A DNA stretch of 57,660 bases from Hyphomicrobium sp. (GCA_002928955.1 PERT01000016.1:1-57660), one strand, 5' to 3'. Shown: positions 7,965-17,428, counted from the first letter of the stretch. Made by a program: numbers and translations. The notes: a model not told the origin generated them from the letters alone.

Positions 7965-8405
7965 CTATCGCGAGAGATTGGCCCGAGCAATATCACGGAG
8001 CACATTGTTCTCAAGTTCCATGTCGCGCATCCTCACCTTCACGAGATCGCCAATCGAGATCAATCCTGCCACGGTTTGTCCGTCCATCACGACAAGGTGC
8101 CGGTTTCGCGTGTTGGTCATCTGCCGCATGGCCATGTAGACGTCGGCGCTGGACTCGATGGCAGGTGCCGGCGACACCATGAGTGCCGCCGCGGAGACCG
8201 TATCCGCACAGGCATCGCTCTCGGCCATCGCTTCGACGATAGCCCGCTCGGTGACGAGGCCGATGATTTGACCCTTAGGGTTCGTCACCGTGACCGAGCC
8301 GATGCGCTTGTCGCGCAACAAGCGTGCGATCTCGCCAAGCTTCATTTCCGGATGGACCGAAGAGACTGATCGCCCCTTGTCCTTGATGATGTCTTCCACT
8401 TTCAT
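7965..8405 (-). CDS. CBS-domain pair protein
   Basis: A stand-alone protein of 146 aa with two CBS domains, which in this family bind adenine nucleotides and act as regulatory modules. The first repeat runs from about MKVEDIIKDKG to residue 65, with the typical VTNPKGQIIGLVTERAIV. The second covers about 75-135, with LVVMDGQTVAGLISIGDLVKVRM. I choose the ATG at 8405 because AGGAG lies about ten bases upstream; a longer open frame upstream lacks family similarity. It ends convergently with the helicase gene. The partner it regulates is unknown. Confidence 0.9.
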   Translation of the reverse strand: MKVEDIIKDKGRSVSSVHPEMKLGEIARLLRDKRIGSVTVTNPKGQIIGLVTERAIVEAMAESDACADTVSAAALMVSPAPAIESSADVYMAMRQMTNTRNRHLVVMDGQTVAGLISIGDLVKVRMRDMELENNVLRDIARANLSR

Positions 8406-8476
8406 GTCTTGCCACTCCTGCTGACCGAACATCCCTAGGTTGCAGCTCGATTCAGAAAGCGGCCAATGCCTTATGG

Positions 8477-8848
8477 TTATCGTTTCAGGCCGCTGGGACG
8501 AGTTGACATCAAGCGCTTCGCATCTACCCTCCGAGCCACAACAAGTGCATCGCGAGCCCAGGCGCACAATTCTTCAGGACTATCGTAGAGCCGATTGGGG
8601 ATACGCCAATAACTCATGGCTATCGGCCTGGATTTCCCGGGGTAAACGAACGGGCTGAGCCCCTCGGCTTTGAATACTGGCTGGGTCGCCGCATCCGCCT
8701 TCAGGTAGAGTGTATCGTCGGCTATCAGGCCAAACATCACGCCATCAGCAAAGACGCCCGCGCCGCCGAACATACGTTTCGTCGTGACGGGACCGAGCCC
8801 GGCCAGGAGCTCCTCGATGAAGACTATGAAATCATCGGTCGCAGCCAT
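8477..8848 (-). CDS. TfoX N-terminal domain protein
   Basis: A 123-aa protein of the TfoX-N family. The signature is in KRMFGGAGVFADGVMFGLIADDTLYLKAD and the following FVYPGKSRPIAMSYWRIP. The family is named after the competence regulator TfoX, but stand-alone N-terminal domains like this one are common in alphaproteobacteria and their role is not settled. The ATG at 8848 starts the conserved part; a TTG at 8884 would add twelve residues and would overlap the stop of the broken cytochrome gene upstream. Its 3' end lies about 70 bases from the start of the CBS-domain gene on the same strand. Confidence 0.85.
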   Translation of the reverse strand: MAATDDFIVFIEELLAGLGPVTTKRMFGGAGVFADGVMFGLIADDTLYLKADAATQPVFKAEGLSPFVYPGKSRPIAMSYWRIPNRLYDSPEELCAWARDALVVARRVDAKRLMSTRPSGLKR

Positions 8849-8880
8849 GGTGCGAGCATAAGCCCAGATTTGCAGTTGTT

Positions 8881-9435
8881 TCAATCTCCAGCCCGATTGC
8901 GCAGGCGACCACGCAAGAGCATCCGACGCATCACGCTGTCCCGTTTGATGAAGTGATGCCAGAGAGCGGCCACCGCGTGGGCGGAGGCCAAAGCCCTGAC
9001 CAGCTGGACGGACAACTCATGTATGCCGCTTACGAGTTTACGCGCGCTCAACCCCGGATGCAGACCGCTGACCGGGACCGGAGTGCTCCACAACGGTTTC
9101 TCCTCGACCGGCGGCTTCAATCCGTCCGCCAACAGCCAGCCCGTCGGCACGGCGACAAACGTGAACGTATAGAGCACGACATGGGTAAGACGAGCCGCAG
9201 GGCGCTCCCCGTCCGACGTCGCGGCGGGGCGACATCGGTGTCTTGTTTACGCCAACCCAGAGCAGCTGAAACAGCATGACTGCGTCAAGGGTCGCACCAG
9301 CTGCCGCGTGCCAGAGGAGTGCGCCGCGGCCGCCGTGTTCATCCCGGACGTCGATCACGATTCTCCATTGGAGATGGACGGTCACCAACAAGAATGCCGC
9401 AAGCCAATGCAGTATTCGCGCTGGTATGCCCCAGT
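8881..9435 (-). pseudogene. Cytochrome b561 family gene, frameshifted
   Basis: The two halves of a small diheme membrane cytochrome are present in different frames. The N-terminal part (about 9435-9240) reads ARILHWLAAFLLVTV and then ALLWHAAAG, the first haem-ligand helix and its follower. The C-terminal part reads ERPAARLTHVVLYTF just before 9177, then IHELSVQL and AVAALWHHFIKRDSVMRRML, typical of the third and fourth helices. The frame changes between about 9245 and 9215. An in-frame stop sits just before the N-terminal part, so no good start is visible either. It is either a decayed gene or carries sequencing errors. Confidence 0.8.
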
Positions 9436-9597
9436 CGTATCAAGAGTTCCAGATGATGAGGTGATCTTGAGCGGTCGCCGTCGAACGGCACTGTTCACGT
9501 GCCTGTATTGTCGGGTTCGTCGACCGCTACCTTCATCCCGGTCAAGCCAACGATGGCAACCGCAAGGCTCCGGCATGAACATACAGATAAAGGCACC

Positions 9598-10005
9598 TCA
9601 ACCCTTGAAGGCGTCGAGTTGGTCCTTGGCGACAGGGATGAGATTGACACTCTCGCCGCAGCCGCACGCGCTCTTTTGGTTGGGATTGTTGAACACGAAC
9701 TGCGAGGCCAGCTTATCAGTCTTGTAGTCCATCTCGGTGCCGAGCAGGTACATGATCGCCATCGGCTCGATCAACAGCCTGACGCCCTTGTCTTCGACCA
9801 CCTCGTCGAACCGATCCTGCGACTCGGCCCAAGCCATAGTGTATTCCATGCCGGCGCAGCCGCCCTTCTTGATGCCCAACCGCAGCCCGACCACACCCGG
9901 TTTCGACTCCATGATCGCCTTGAGGCGCCCGGCGGCGGCGTCCGAGATCGTCATGACCTTGGCGCGGGCGCGCGGCGTTGCGACGGACGGCGTGTGGGCG
10001 TTCAT
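9598..10005 (-). CDS. sufA: SUF scaffold/carrier protein, HesB/IscA family
   Basis: A-type iron-sulfur carrier (135 aa), which receives clusters from SufBCD and passes them to apoproteins. The three conserved cysteines are present: one in KKGGCAGMEY and two in SACGCGESV near the C-terminus. I start at the ATG at 10005, with GGGAG about six bases upstream; the longer frame adds thirteen unconserved residues. It is the last gene of the suf operon, about 120 bases after sufT. The N-terminal extension before MTISDAAAGRL is slightly longer than in E. coli SufA. Confidence 0.92.
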   Translation of the reverse strand: MNAHTPSVATPRARAKVMTISDAAAGRLKAIMESKPGVVGLRLGIKKGGCAGMEYTMAWAESQDRFDEVVEDKGVRLLIEPMAIMYLLGTEMDYKTDKLASQFVFNNPNQKSACGCGESVNLIPVAKDQLDAFKG

Positions 10006-10125
10006 TTGTGCTCCCAGTCGGGTTAGGCAGTACGATCGACCCAATATAGCGCTGATTTGCGACTTTGCGAGGGTGTCAATCGTCCCCGCCCCAACCAGTA
10101 AACTCCGCCAACCGCAACCTGGACT

Positions 10126-10584
10126 TCAGAACATGCCAACGGAAAGCTTGGCCTCGTCCGACATGCGGCTCTGGTCCCATGGCGGGTCGAACACGATTTT
10201 GACCTTGGTGCCCGCGATTCCCGGCACGGCGTTGACCGCATTCTCGACCCAAACCGGCATCTCGCCGGCCACCGGGCAACCGGGCGCTGTCAGCGTCATG
10301 TCGATCGCCACCTCGCGATCGTCAGAGATGTCGATCTTGTAGATCAGGCCAAGTTCGTAGATGTCGGACGGAATCTCAGGATCGTGGACCGTTTTCAAGG
10401 CGGCGACGATGTCGGCCGTCAGCTGGTCGAGTTGCTCCTCCGACAGCTTGGAACCTTCGACCGGAGTGCCGCCCTCTGCAACCGATGGCGGCGCTTTCGG
10501 GGCGGACGGCACCACGACAGCAGCTGGCTGTTCCAGTAACAGCGCATTGCGCTCAACCGGATCTTCAAGGGGTTTGCCGTCCAT
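10126..10584 (-). CDS. sufT: SUF system protein SufT (DUF59/MIP18 domain)
   Basis: A 152-aa protein with an N-terminal linker of about 45 residues rich in proline, alanine and valine, and a DUF59 domain (about 55-150). The domain begins LTADIVAALKTVHDPEIPSDIYELGLIY and contains the reactive-cysteine motif TAPGCPVAGEMP. DUF59 proteins help iron-sulfur cluster maturation. An ATG at 10602 overlaps the sufS stop as ATGA, but the ATG at 10584 has AGGAG seven bases upstream and is preferred. Its place between sufS and sufA is the usual one in Rhizobiales. Confidence 0.92.
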   Translation of the reverse strand: MDGKPLEDPVERNALLLEQPAAVVVPSAPKAPPSVAEGGTPVEGSKLSEEQLDQLTADIVAALKTVHDPEIPSDIYELGLIYKIDISDDREVAIDMTLTAPGCPVAGEMPVWVENAVNAVPGIAGTKVKIVFDPPWDQSRMSDEAKLSVGMF

Positions 10585-10598
10585 CTCGCTCACTCCTG

Positions 10599-11870
10599 TC
10601 ATGCGAACAACTCACGCGCCTTGATGAGCGCTTTCGCCAAGGCGTCGACCTCTGCCCGCGTATTGTACATCGCGAACGAGGCACGGCAGGTGGCCGTTAC
10701 GCCAAGCCGCTCCATCAGAGGCTGCGCGCAGTGGTGGCCAGCGCGTATGGCCACGCCCGATCGGTCGATGATGGTGGACACGTCGTGCGGATGCAGCCCC
10801 TCGACCGAGAACGACAGGATCGCGCCTTTGCCCGGCGCCGTCCCGTGGATCTTGATCCAATTGAACTGTCCGAGCACGTCGTGGGCATAGCCCGAAATTT
10901 CGGCCTCGTGACGGGCGATGCGTTCACGACCGAGCTGCATCATATAGTTGAGCGCGACGCCGAGCCCCGCGGCTTCCACGATCGCGGGCGTGCCGGCCTC
11001 GAAGCGATGCGGCGCCGTGTTGTAGGTGATGCGATCGACGTGCACCGCCTCGATCATCTCGCCGCCACCCTGGTAGGGCTGCATCTTCTCGAGCAGCGCC
11101 TTGCGGCCGTAGAGAACACCTATGCCCGAGGGACCGTAGACCTTGTGGCCCGTGAACACATAGAAGTCACAACCCAGGTCCTGTACGTCGACCGGCATGT
11201 GTACCGCGGCCTGAGTGCCGTCGAGCAGCACCGGAATGCCACGGGCGTGGGCGAGGCGCACCACTTCTTTCACCGGAACAATGGTGCCCAGAACGTTTGA
11301 CATGTGGGTGAGGGCGACCATCTTGGTCTTCGGTGTCAGCAGCCGCTCAAACTCGTCGAGCAGGAATTCGCCCGTATCCGAGATTGGTGCCCACTTCAAA
11401 ACGGCGCCGCGCCGCTCACGATGGAAGTGCCAGGGCACGATGTTGGAATGATGCTCCATGATCGAGAGCACGACTTCGTCGCCCTCCCCGATGGCCATGG
11501 CACCAAACGAACTGGCAACCAGGTTGAACGCTTCCGTCGCGTTCTTGGTAAAGATGATCTCGTTTGTCGACGGCGCATTCAGGAACCGGCGCGTGGTCTC
11601 GCGCGCATCCTCGAATTTCTGCGTCGCCACGTTCGAAAGATGGTGCAAGCCGCGATGCACGTTGGCGTATTCGAAGCGATAAGCATGATCCATCGCCTCC
11701 AAAACGACGCGCGGCTTCTGGGCGGACGCGCCGTTGTCGAGGTAGACGAGCGGCTTGCCGTAAACCTCGCGATAGAGGATTGGGAAATCGGCTCGGATGC
11801 GGTCGACGTCGAATGCTGCACCGAGTGCCAGATGCGCGCCGTCCCGAGCCTCGCGAACTTCAATGCCCAT
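10599..11870 (-). CDS. sufS: Cysteine desulfurase, SufS type (group II)
   Basis: PLP enzyme of 423 aa that takes sulfur from cysteine, leaves alanine, and passes persulfide to the SUF scaffold. The PLP lysine is in FTGHKVYGPSGIGVLYG (about residue 240), and the catalytic cysteine is in RAGHHCAQPLMERLG (about 377), the group II context. The ATG at 11870 is chosen as start because the family homology begins soon after; an ATG at 11912 would overlap the sufD stop. No SufE is encoded in the window, so the activating partner must lie elsewhere or be replaced. A second desulfurase lies at the other end of this operon. Confidence 0.95.
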   Translation of the reverse strand: MGIEVREARDGAHLALGAAFDVDRIRADFPILYREVYGKPLVYLDNGASAQKPRVVLEAMDHAYRFEYANVHRGLHHLSNVATQKFEDARETTRRFLNAPSTNEIIFTKNATEAFNLVASSFGAMAIGEGDEVVLSIMEHHSNIVPWHFHRERRGAVLKWAPISDTGEFLLDEFERLLTPKTKMVALTHMSNVLGTIVPVKEVVRLAHARGIPVLLDGTQAAVHMPVDVQDLGCDFYVFTGHKVYGPSGIGVLYGRKALLEKMQPYQGGGEMIEAVHVDRITYNTAPHRFEAGTPAIVEAAGLGVALNYMMQLGRERIARHEAEISGYAHDVLGQFNWIKIHGTAPGKGAILSFSVEGLHPHDVSTIIDRSGVAIRAGHHCAQPLMERLGVTATCRASFAMYNTRAEVDALAKALIKARELFA

Positions 11871-11908
11871 GTCGTTCCGTTTCCTTGCCTGCGCCGCGGC
11901 GCAATCGT

Positions 11909-13249
11909 TCATCGGCCGAGCTTCGACAGCCAGCCACGTGCGAAGTCCAATACGACTTCGCGCACACCCTCGTGCTCGATCCGGTCGAGCGCCTCACCCA
12001 CGAAGCTCTCGATCAGCATCGAGCGGGCCGTATCGAGCGGGATGCCGCGGGCGCGCAGGTAGAACAGGAGATCGGTATCGAGTTCGGCCGCGGTCGAGCC
12101 GTGACCGCAGACGACGTCATCGGCGTAGATTTCAAGCTCGGGCTTTGAGTCGAACTCCGCATCCGGAGACAACATAAGGACTTGCGCCATCTGTTTGCCG
12201 TCGGTCTTCTGGGCATCGGGCCTGACGATGACCTTGCCTTGGAAGATGCCACGTGCTTCGCCATCGAGCACGCCCTTGTAGAGTTCCCGGCTCTCGCAGC
12301 GTGGGACCGCATGATCGACCACCAGTGTGGTATCGATGTGCTCGGCTCCCCGTCCGAGAAACAACCCCGAGAGATCGAGCTTTGCGCCCTCGCCATGATA
12401 GGTGGCGAAGATCTGGTTGCGCGCGAGCCCGAGGCCCTGGTTGAGCTGGAAGCCGCGGTAGACCGCCTCCGCGCCGAGGCCAACCATCCAGTTCGACAGA
12501 TGCGTCGCCTTGCCGGTGTCGGCCGCGATCTTGACGTGTGTTACGCGGGCGTTGTCGCCGACATGGATCTCGGTCGCCGAATTATGCTGCCCCTCGGCGG
12601 TGGAGCCTGGCAAGCCGATGAACGCTTCAACGATCGTCGCCGCCGCACCCTTGCCGATACTGACGACGTTGCGGGTGGCGACGAACCGCCCCTCACTGCC
12701 GGCGCGCATGAAGACCAGCAGCAACGGCTTCCCGACCTCGATACCATCACCGACACGAACCACGGCGCCGTCGGTCATGTAAGCCGTATTGAGTGCGAGA
12801 ACCGCGTCGTTGTCGGGGCCTGTGGTCCCGGCAAGCGCCTCGCCGATCTTGTCTTGAGCGGCCGTCAGCGTGGCCCCAAGGGCCGCGACCTCGATACCCT
12901 CCGCACCTTCCAGGTTCGACAGCTCCCGCCGCCAGCCTCCGTTGACGAAAACGATGCGCGGACCCTCGAGATGCGCAAGCGGTCCGAGCGCGACGATCAG
13001 GTCGGCGACGGTCACCTTGGTGTCGTCGTCGACAGCGACAGCCAGCGGCTCCTTCAGCGCATTGCGCAAATCGGTGTATTTCCACTCCTCGATGCGGCGG
13101 TTCGGCAGGCCCAGCGCACTGAACCGGCCAAGCGCCGCGGTGCGCGCCACGCCAACAGCCGCGCCGCCCGGCAGGCGCGCCGACACGTGATTGAACTGTT
13201 CCGTCAACGATTGCTCGAACTTCGTCTTCATCACCGCTACATTCATCAT
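11909..13249 (-). CDS. sufD: Fe-S cluster assembly scaffold protein SufD
   Basis: A 446-aa component of the SufBC2D scaffold, with a right-handed beta-helix core. Near the C-terminus is the conserved stretch DDVVCGHGSTAAELD, followed by LLFYLRARGIPLDTAR. I start at the ATG at 13249 (MMNVAVMKTKF), with GAGG six bases upstream; the open frame continues 59 codons further but that part is a shadow overlapping sufC. It lies 58 bases after sufC and is followed closely by sufS. Confidence 0.94.
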   Translation of the reverse strand: MMNVAVMKTKFEQSLTEQFNHVSARLPGGAAVGVARTAALGRFSALGLPNRRIEEWKYTDLRNALKEPLAVAVDDDTKVTVADLIVALGPLAHLEGPRIVFVNGGWRRELSNLEGAEGIEVAALGATLTAAQDKIGEALAGTTGPDNDAVLALNTAYMTDGAVVRVGDGIEVGKPLLLVFMRAGSEGRFVATRNVVSIGKGAAATIVEAFIGLPGSTAEGQHNSATEIHVGDNARVTHVKIAADTGKATHLSNWMVGLGAEAVYRGFQLNQGLGLARNQIFATYHGEGAKLDLSGLFLGRGAEHIDTTLVVDHAVPRCESRELYKGVLDGEARGIFQGKVIVRPDAQKTDGKQMAQVLMLSPDAEFDSKPELEIYADDVVCGHGSTAAELDTDLLFYLRARGIPLDTARSMLIESFVGEALDRIEHEGVREVVLDFARGWLSKLGR

Positions 13250-13307
13250 GTTTGCCTCTTCCGGTGCGTCCCCGGTTTTCGCAGCGCCGCTCAGCCTCAT
13301 GGTCTTT

Positions 13308-14063
13308 TCAGGCGGCCTTGCCCTGGAATTCGGCGTAACCGGATTGCTCGAGCTCGAGCGCCAGCTCTTTGCCCCCCGTCTTCTGGATGCGGCCCTCCGC
13401 CAGCACGTGCACCTTGTCGGGGACAATATGGTTCAACAGGCGCTGATAGTGGGTGATGACGAGCATCGCGCGATCGGGCGAGCGCAGAGCATTGACGCCA
13501 TCCGACACAACCTTGAGTGCATCGATGTCGAGGCCACTGTCGGTCTCATCGAGCACACACAGCGACGGCTCGAGCATTGCCATCTGCAGGATTTCGGAGC
13601 GCTTCTTCTCGCCGCCCGAGAATCCGACATTGACCGGCCGCTTGAGCATGTCGAAATCGATGTTGAGCTTGGATGCGCGGTCCTTGACCACTTTTAGGAA
13701 TTCAGGAGTCGTCAGCTCCGTCTGGCCACGCTTCTTGCGGACTGAATTGGTGGCCGTGCGCAGGAACGTGAGGCCGGCGACACCGGGGATCTCCATCGGA
13801 TACTGGAAGGCGAGGAACACGCCTTTGGCCGCCCGCTCGTCAGGCTCCATCTCGATGATGCTCTCGCCATTCCAAATGATATCGCCGTCGGTCACCTCAT
13901 AATCTGCGCGGCCGGCCAACACATATGCGAGGGTCGACTTGCCCGAGCCGTTGGGACCCATGATGGCATGCACTTCGCCCTTGGGCACGGTGAGGGTGAG
14001 GCCTTTGATGATGGCCTTGTCCTCGTCGGCGAGCTTCACGTGCAGGTTCTTGATTTCAAGCAT
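13308..14063 (-). CDS. sufC: Fe-S cluster assembly ATPase SufC
   Basis: ABC-type ATPase (251 aa) that drives conformational change in the SufB-SufD scaffold. Walker A is GPNGSGKST (36-44), the signature is FSGGEKKR (about 149), and Walker B is in LCVLDETDSGLDID (about 170), with the switch histidine in VITHYQRLL. Its start is 241 bases downstream of the sufB stop, an unusually long gap for this operon, filled by two palindromes (14142-14160 and 14203-14225). Confidence 0.96.
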   Translation of the reverse strand: MLEIKNLHVKLADEDKAIIKGLTLTVPKGEVHAIMGPNGSGKSTLAYVLAGRADYEVTDGDIIWNGESIIEMEPDERAAKGVFLAFQYPMEIPGVAGLTFLRTATNSVRKKRGQTELTTPEFLKVVKDRASKLNIDFDMLKRPVNVGFSGGEKKRSEILQMAMLEPSLCVLDETDSGLDIDALKVVSDGVNALRSPDRAMLVITHYQRLLNHIVPDKVHVLAEGRIQKTGGKELALELEQSGYAEFQGKAA

Positions 14064-14141
14064 TTATCTACTCCGTTTGACGCAGGCATCCTGGTGCATT
14101 CGCGTCATATGATCACGAAATATTCCGATACATCTCTCCAA

Positions 14142-14160
14142 GGCCGGGCTTGACCCGGCC
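14142..14160. repeat. GGCCGGG palindrome in the sufB-sufC gap
   Basis: GGCCGGG (14142-14148) pairs with CCCGGCC (14154-14160) around a five-base loop. It is an inverted relative of the palindrome at 14203-14225: both reduce to CTGKATGGCCGGRTCAAG on opposite strands. Similar palindromes are common between genes in Bradyrhizobium-like genomes. Confidence 0.85.
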
Positions 14161-14202
14161 ATACAGTCGTTCCATTCGCGATGTCGCCCCGCGCCGCCCT
14201 GG

Positions 14203-14225
14203 ATGGCCGGATCAAGTCCGGCCAT
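14203..14225. repeat. ATGGCCGGA palindrome in the sufB-sufC gap
   Basis: ATGGCCGGA (14203-14211) and TCCGGCCAT (14217-14225) form a perfect 9-bp stem with loop TCAAG. Together with 14142-14160 it makes a back-to-back pair inside the operon. It could stabilise the upstream mRNA end or reduce read-through to sufC. Confidence 0.85.
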
Positions 14226-14304
14226 GACGTGGAAAAGCGTGGTGCTGCTTGTCGGCAGCCTTGACGTGAGCCACGACGTGGTTGCTGTGCTCGCGAAAGG
14301 ATCG

Positions 14305-15777
14305 TCATCCGACAGAGCCTTCCAGCGAGATGCCGATGAGCTTCTGCGTTTCGGCCATGAATTCCATCGGCAGTTGCTGGAGCACATCGCGGACGAAGCC
14401 GTTGACGACGAGCGCCACCGCCTCTTCCTGACTCAACCCGCGCTGGCGGCAATAGAACAGAATGTCCTCGGAAATTTTCGACGTCGTCGCCTCGTGCTCG
14501 AAATGTGCGCTTGAATTCTTGGCTTCGATGTAGGGCACCGTATGTGCGCCGCACTTGTCGCCGATGAGCAGTGAATCACAGGCGGTGAAGTTGCGCGCCC
14601 CGGTTGCCTTCCGATGCGCCGAAACAAGACCGCGATAGGTATTCTGCGAGAAACCCGCGGCAATCCCCTTCGAGATGATGCGGCTCGAGGTATTCTTGCC
14701 GAGGTGGATCATCTTGGTGCCGCTGTCGACCTGCTGGTAGCCGTTGGACACCGCGATCGAATAGAACTCGCCGCGGCTGTGGTCGCCGCGCAGGATGCAG
14801 CTCGGATATTTCCATGTGATCGCCGAACCGGTCTCGACCTGGGTCCATGAAATCTTTGAGTGATGGCCGCGACAGTCGCCGCGCTTGGTGACGAAGTTAT
14901 AGATGCCGCCCCTGCCGTTCTTGTCGCCTGGATACCAGTTCTGCACCGTCGAGTACTTGATCTCGGCCTCGTCGAGGGCGACCAGTTCAACCACCGCGGC
15001 GTGCAGCTGGTTCTCGTCGCGCATAGGCGCCGTGCAGCCCTCCAGATAAGACACGTAGGCGCCGCGATCCGCGATGATCAGTGTGCGCTCGAACTGCCCG
15101 GTATTCTTCTCGTTGATGCGGAAATAGGTCGAGAGCTCCATGGGGCAGCGCGTGGCCGGCGGGATGTAGACGAAGGAGCCGTCTGAGAACACCGCCGAGT
15201 TGAGGGCTGCGTAGTAGTTGTCGGACTGCGGCACAACCGAGCCAAGGTACTTTCTGATCAACTCCGGGTGCTCGCGGACGGCCTCGGAGAACGAGCAAAA
15301 TATGACACCGGCCTTTTTCAGTTCCTCCTTGAAGGTCGTGACCACCGACACGCTGTCGAACACCGCATCGACCGCGACGCGCGAGCCCTGGACGCCGGCC
15401 AGGATCTCCTGCTCCTTTAGCGGGATGCCGAGCTTTTTATAGGTCTCGAGGATGACCGGATCAATCTCGTCGAGGCTCTTCGGTCCAGCCGCCTTCTTCG
15501 GCGCGGAATAGTAGTACTGGTCCTGGAAGTCGATCTTCGGATGGTGAACCTTCGCCCAGGTCGGCTCGGTCATGGTCTTCCAGCGCTGGAATGCGTCGAG
15601 CCGCCATTCGAGCATCCAGGCAGGCTCGTTCTTCTGAGCCGAGATGTAGCGCACGGTATCTTCATCGAGACCCTTGGGAGCCTTGACGCTCTCGATCTCG
15701 GTCTCGAACCCGTACTTGTACTGGTCGACGTCGATCTTCTTGACCTGTTCGACTGTCGCTTCGACGGCTGCCATCAT
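14305..15777 (-). CDS. sufB: Fe-S cluster assembly scaffold protein SufB
   Basis: Main scaffold (490 aa) on which SUF builds its cluster. Family stretches include [15 protein letters not shown] near residue 55, [15 protein letters not shown], and near the C-terminus [19 protein letters not shown] followed by [20 protein letters not shown], which holds the conserved cysteine and glutamate positions of SufB. The ATG at 15777 overlaps the stop of the upstream desulfurase gene as ATGA, and GGGAG lies just upstream; the next ATG (15774) is equally usable. The long frame upstream is a shadow. Confidence 0.96.
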   Translation of the reverse strand: MMAAVEATVEQVKKIDVDQYKYGFETEIESVKAPKGLDEDTVRYISAQKNEPAWMLEWRLDAFQRWKTMTEPTWAKVHHPKIDFQDQYYYSAPKKAAGPKSLDEIDPVILETYKKLGIPLKEQEILAGVQGSRVAVDAVFDSVSVVTTFKEELKKAGVIFCSFSEAVREHPELIRKYLGSVVPQSDNYYAALNSAVFSDGSFVYIPPATRCPMELSTYFRINEKNTGQFERTLIIADRGAYVSYLEGCTAPMRDENQLHAAVVELVALDEAEIKYSTVQNWYPGDKNGRGGIYNFVTKRGDCRGHHSKISWTQVETGSAITWKYPSCILRGDHSRGEFYSIAVSNGYQQVDSGTKMIHLGKNTSSRIISKGIAAGFSQNTYRGLVSAHRKATGARNFTACDSLLIGDKCGAHTVPYIEAKNSSAHFEHEATTSKISEDILFYCRQRGLSQEEAVALVVNGFVRDVLQQLPMEFMAETQKLIGISLEGSVG

Positions 15778-16970
15778 ACATCTCCCACTGTGATTTCGAT
15801 CGGGGCGAGCGCGGATCGCGCCACTAAGTCCCCTGGAATTCGATTTCCGGCATACTCTTCCGGGACCGGCTCGTTCATTCGTCCAAAGGCGGCAAGGAAC
15901 GCGTCGATATCGACGTCGGTGGTGGCATGTCCGAGGCTGACACGCACGGCGCTGCGGGCGATCTCCGGGGCCAGCGCCATGGCGGCGAGGACGTGGCTCG
16001 GACCGACCTTGCCGGACGAGCACGCCGCGCCCGCACTGACGGCGATGCCGGACAAATCGAGCCGAATGACCAGCGTCTCCGCCGCGCGACCGGGAAGAGC
16101 GAAGCAGGACGTGTTCGGAAGGCGCGGACCCATCTTTCCAATCACTACGGCGCCGCTTCCGAGCCGGAGCACCTCACGCTCCATCCGATCACGCATGGCT
16201 GCGATGCGTACCATTGCTGCCATATCGGAGGCGGCCGCAGCAGCAGCCGCGCCGAAGCCAGCGATCGCCGCGACATTCTCGGTACCTGCCCGCCGCCGCC
16301 GTTCCTGCCCACCCCCTGAGACCAATTGCGGCAGGTCGACACGATCGCGAATAACCAGCGCGCCAACGCCCTTCGGTCCGCCGAGTTTATGGGACGAGAT
16401 CGACATCAGGTCGAGCGCCGACGCGGCAAAGTCGATGAGCATGCGGCCGCTGGCCTGGACCGCGTCCGAGTGAACCAGTACATGGTTGGGCACCGCAACA
16501 ACGGCCGCTGCGAGCGGCTGGATGACGCCCGTCTCGCCATTGGCCATCTGCAGGCTCAGTAACGACCGCTCTGGCCAGAAGCCGGGGACTGTTTCGCCGA
16601 GCATGGAAAGATCAACGACACCGTTTTGGCGGCTCGGCAACTCAGTTATATTAGCCCCTGAGCGCCGCGCCGGTTCCAAGATCGACTGATGCTCCTGCGC
16701 CGCGACCACGACGCGGTTCCAACCGGCACGCATGACCCAGTTGTTGGCCTCGGTCGCACCTGACGTGAACACGATCTCGGACGGCATCGCGCCAACAAGT
16801 GCCGCAAGCTGCTCACGCGCCTGCTCGACGACGTTGCGCGCGGCGCGACCTTCGGCGTGCACAGACGAAGGATTGCCCACGACGTCGAGGGCAGCGATCA
16901 TCGCGGCTCGGGCTTCAGGACGCAGGGGCGCCGTTGCGTTGTAATCCAGATATGTCCGGCGAGGAATCAT
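15774..16970 (-). CDS. Cysteine desulfurase, IscS/NifS type (group I)
   Basis: A 398-aa PLP enzyme releasing sulfur from cysteine. It starts [20 protein letters not shown], a group I start. The PLP lysine is in [14 protein letters not shown] (about 195) and the catalytic cysteine in [16 protein letters not shown] (about 317), on the flexible-loop context of IscS. The ATG at 16970 overlaps the stop of the rrf2 gene as ATGA. The next gene, sufB, overlaps in the same way. Having a group I enzyme at the head of the operon as well as SufS near its end is typical for Rhizobiales suf clusters; it might feed other sulfur uses such as tRNA thiolation. Confidence 0.93.
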   Translation of the reverse strand: MIPRRTYLDYNATAPLRPEARAAMIAALDVVGNPSSVHAEGRAARNVVEQAREQLAALVGAMPSEIVFTSGATEANNWVMRAGWNRVVVAAQEHQSILEPARRSGANITELPSRQNGVVDLSMLGETVPGFWPERSLLSLQMANGETGVIQPLAAAVVAVPNHVLVHSDAVQASGRMLIDFAASALDLMSISSHKLGGPKGVGALVIRDRVDLPQLVSGGGQERRRRAGTENVAAIAGFGAAAAAAASDMAAMVRIAAMRDRMEREVLRLGSGAVVIGKMGPRLPNTSCFALPGRAAETLVIRLDLSGIAVSAGAACSSGKVGPSHVLAAMALAPEIARSAVRVSLGHATTDVDIDAFLAAFGRMNEPVPEEYAGNRIPGDLVARSALAPIEITVGDV

Positions 16971-17428
16971 TCCGCGGCCACCCATCCGATAGGCCGCGAT
17001 CCGACCTTGGCGAGTTTATCGGTCGGAACACCATCGAGCACCTCTTGCAGCGTCACACTGCTCAGGAATGCCGCGATATGGCCGCCAAGTGCATGCCACA
17101 ACCCGTGCGTGAGGCAGCGCTCTTCGCCGAGACAGCCAGCGTTGCCATCGAGGCAACGGGTCAACCGCGTCTCCTCCTCCACCGCCGACATGATCTCCGA
17201 CACGCGGATATCAGACGCCGGCCGCGCCAGGATGTAACCGCCGGTGCGGCCACGCGCGCTGTCGACCAGGCCGGCGCGCCGCAAGCGCTGGAAGATCTGC
17301 TCAAGATAAGCAAGCGACAGGTGCTGGCGGTCGGCCACGACCGAAAGCGGCACCGCCGCAGCACCACCGTACTTCGCGAGATCGGCCAGCGCCATCACGG
17401 CGTAACGCCCCTTGGTGTTAAGTTCCAA
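16967..17428 (-). CDS. Rrf2 family Fe-S regulator, IscR-like
   Basis: A 153-aa winged-helix repressor that probably senses Fe-S cluster status and controls the suf operon it leads. The start LNTKGRYAVMALADLAKYG is the family hallmark. The cluster ligands are visible in RCLDGNAGCLGEERCLTHGLW: cysteines spaced C-x6-C-x5-C followed two residues later by histidine. E. coli IscR has C-x5-C-x5-C-x2-H, so one residue is inserted in the first gap. I choose the TTG at 17428, because GAGGAG lies six to seven bases upstream and homology begins there. A palindrome at 17603-17622 upstream could be its operator. Confidence 0.92.
   Translation of the reverse strand: MELNTKGRYAVMALADLAKYGGAAAVPLSVVADRQHLSLAYLEQIFQRLRRAGLVDSARGRTGGYILARPASDIRVSEIMSAVEEETRLTRCLDGNAGCLGEERCLTHGLWHALGGHIAAFLSSVTLQEVLDGVPTDKLAKVGSRPIGWVAAE

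Noticed and set aside
9499-10026. Plus-strand frame opposite sufA
   Set aside because: Antisense shadow of sufA; codon pattern follows the real gene.
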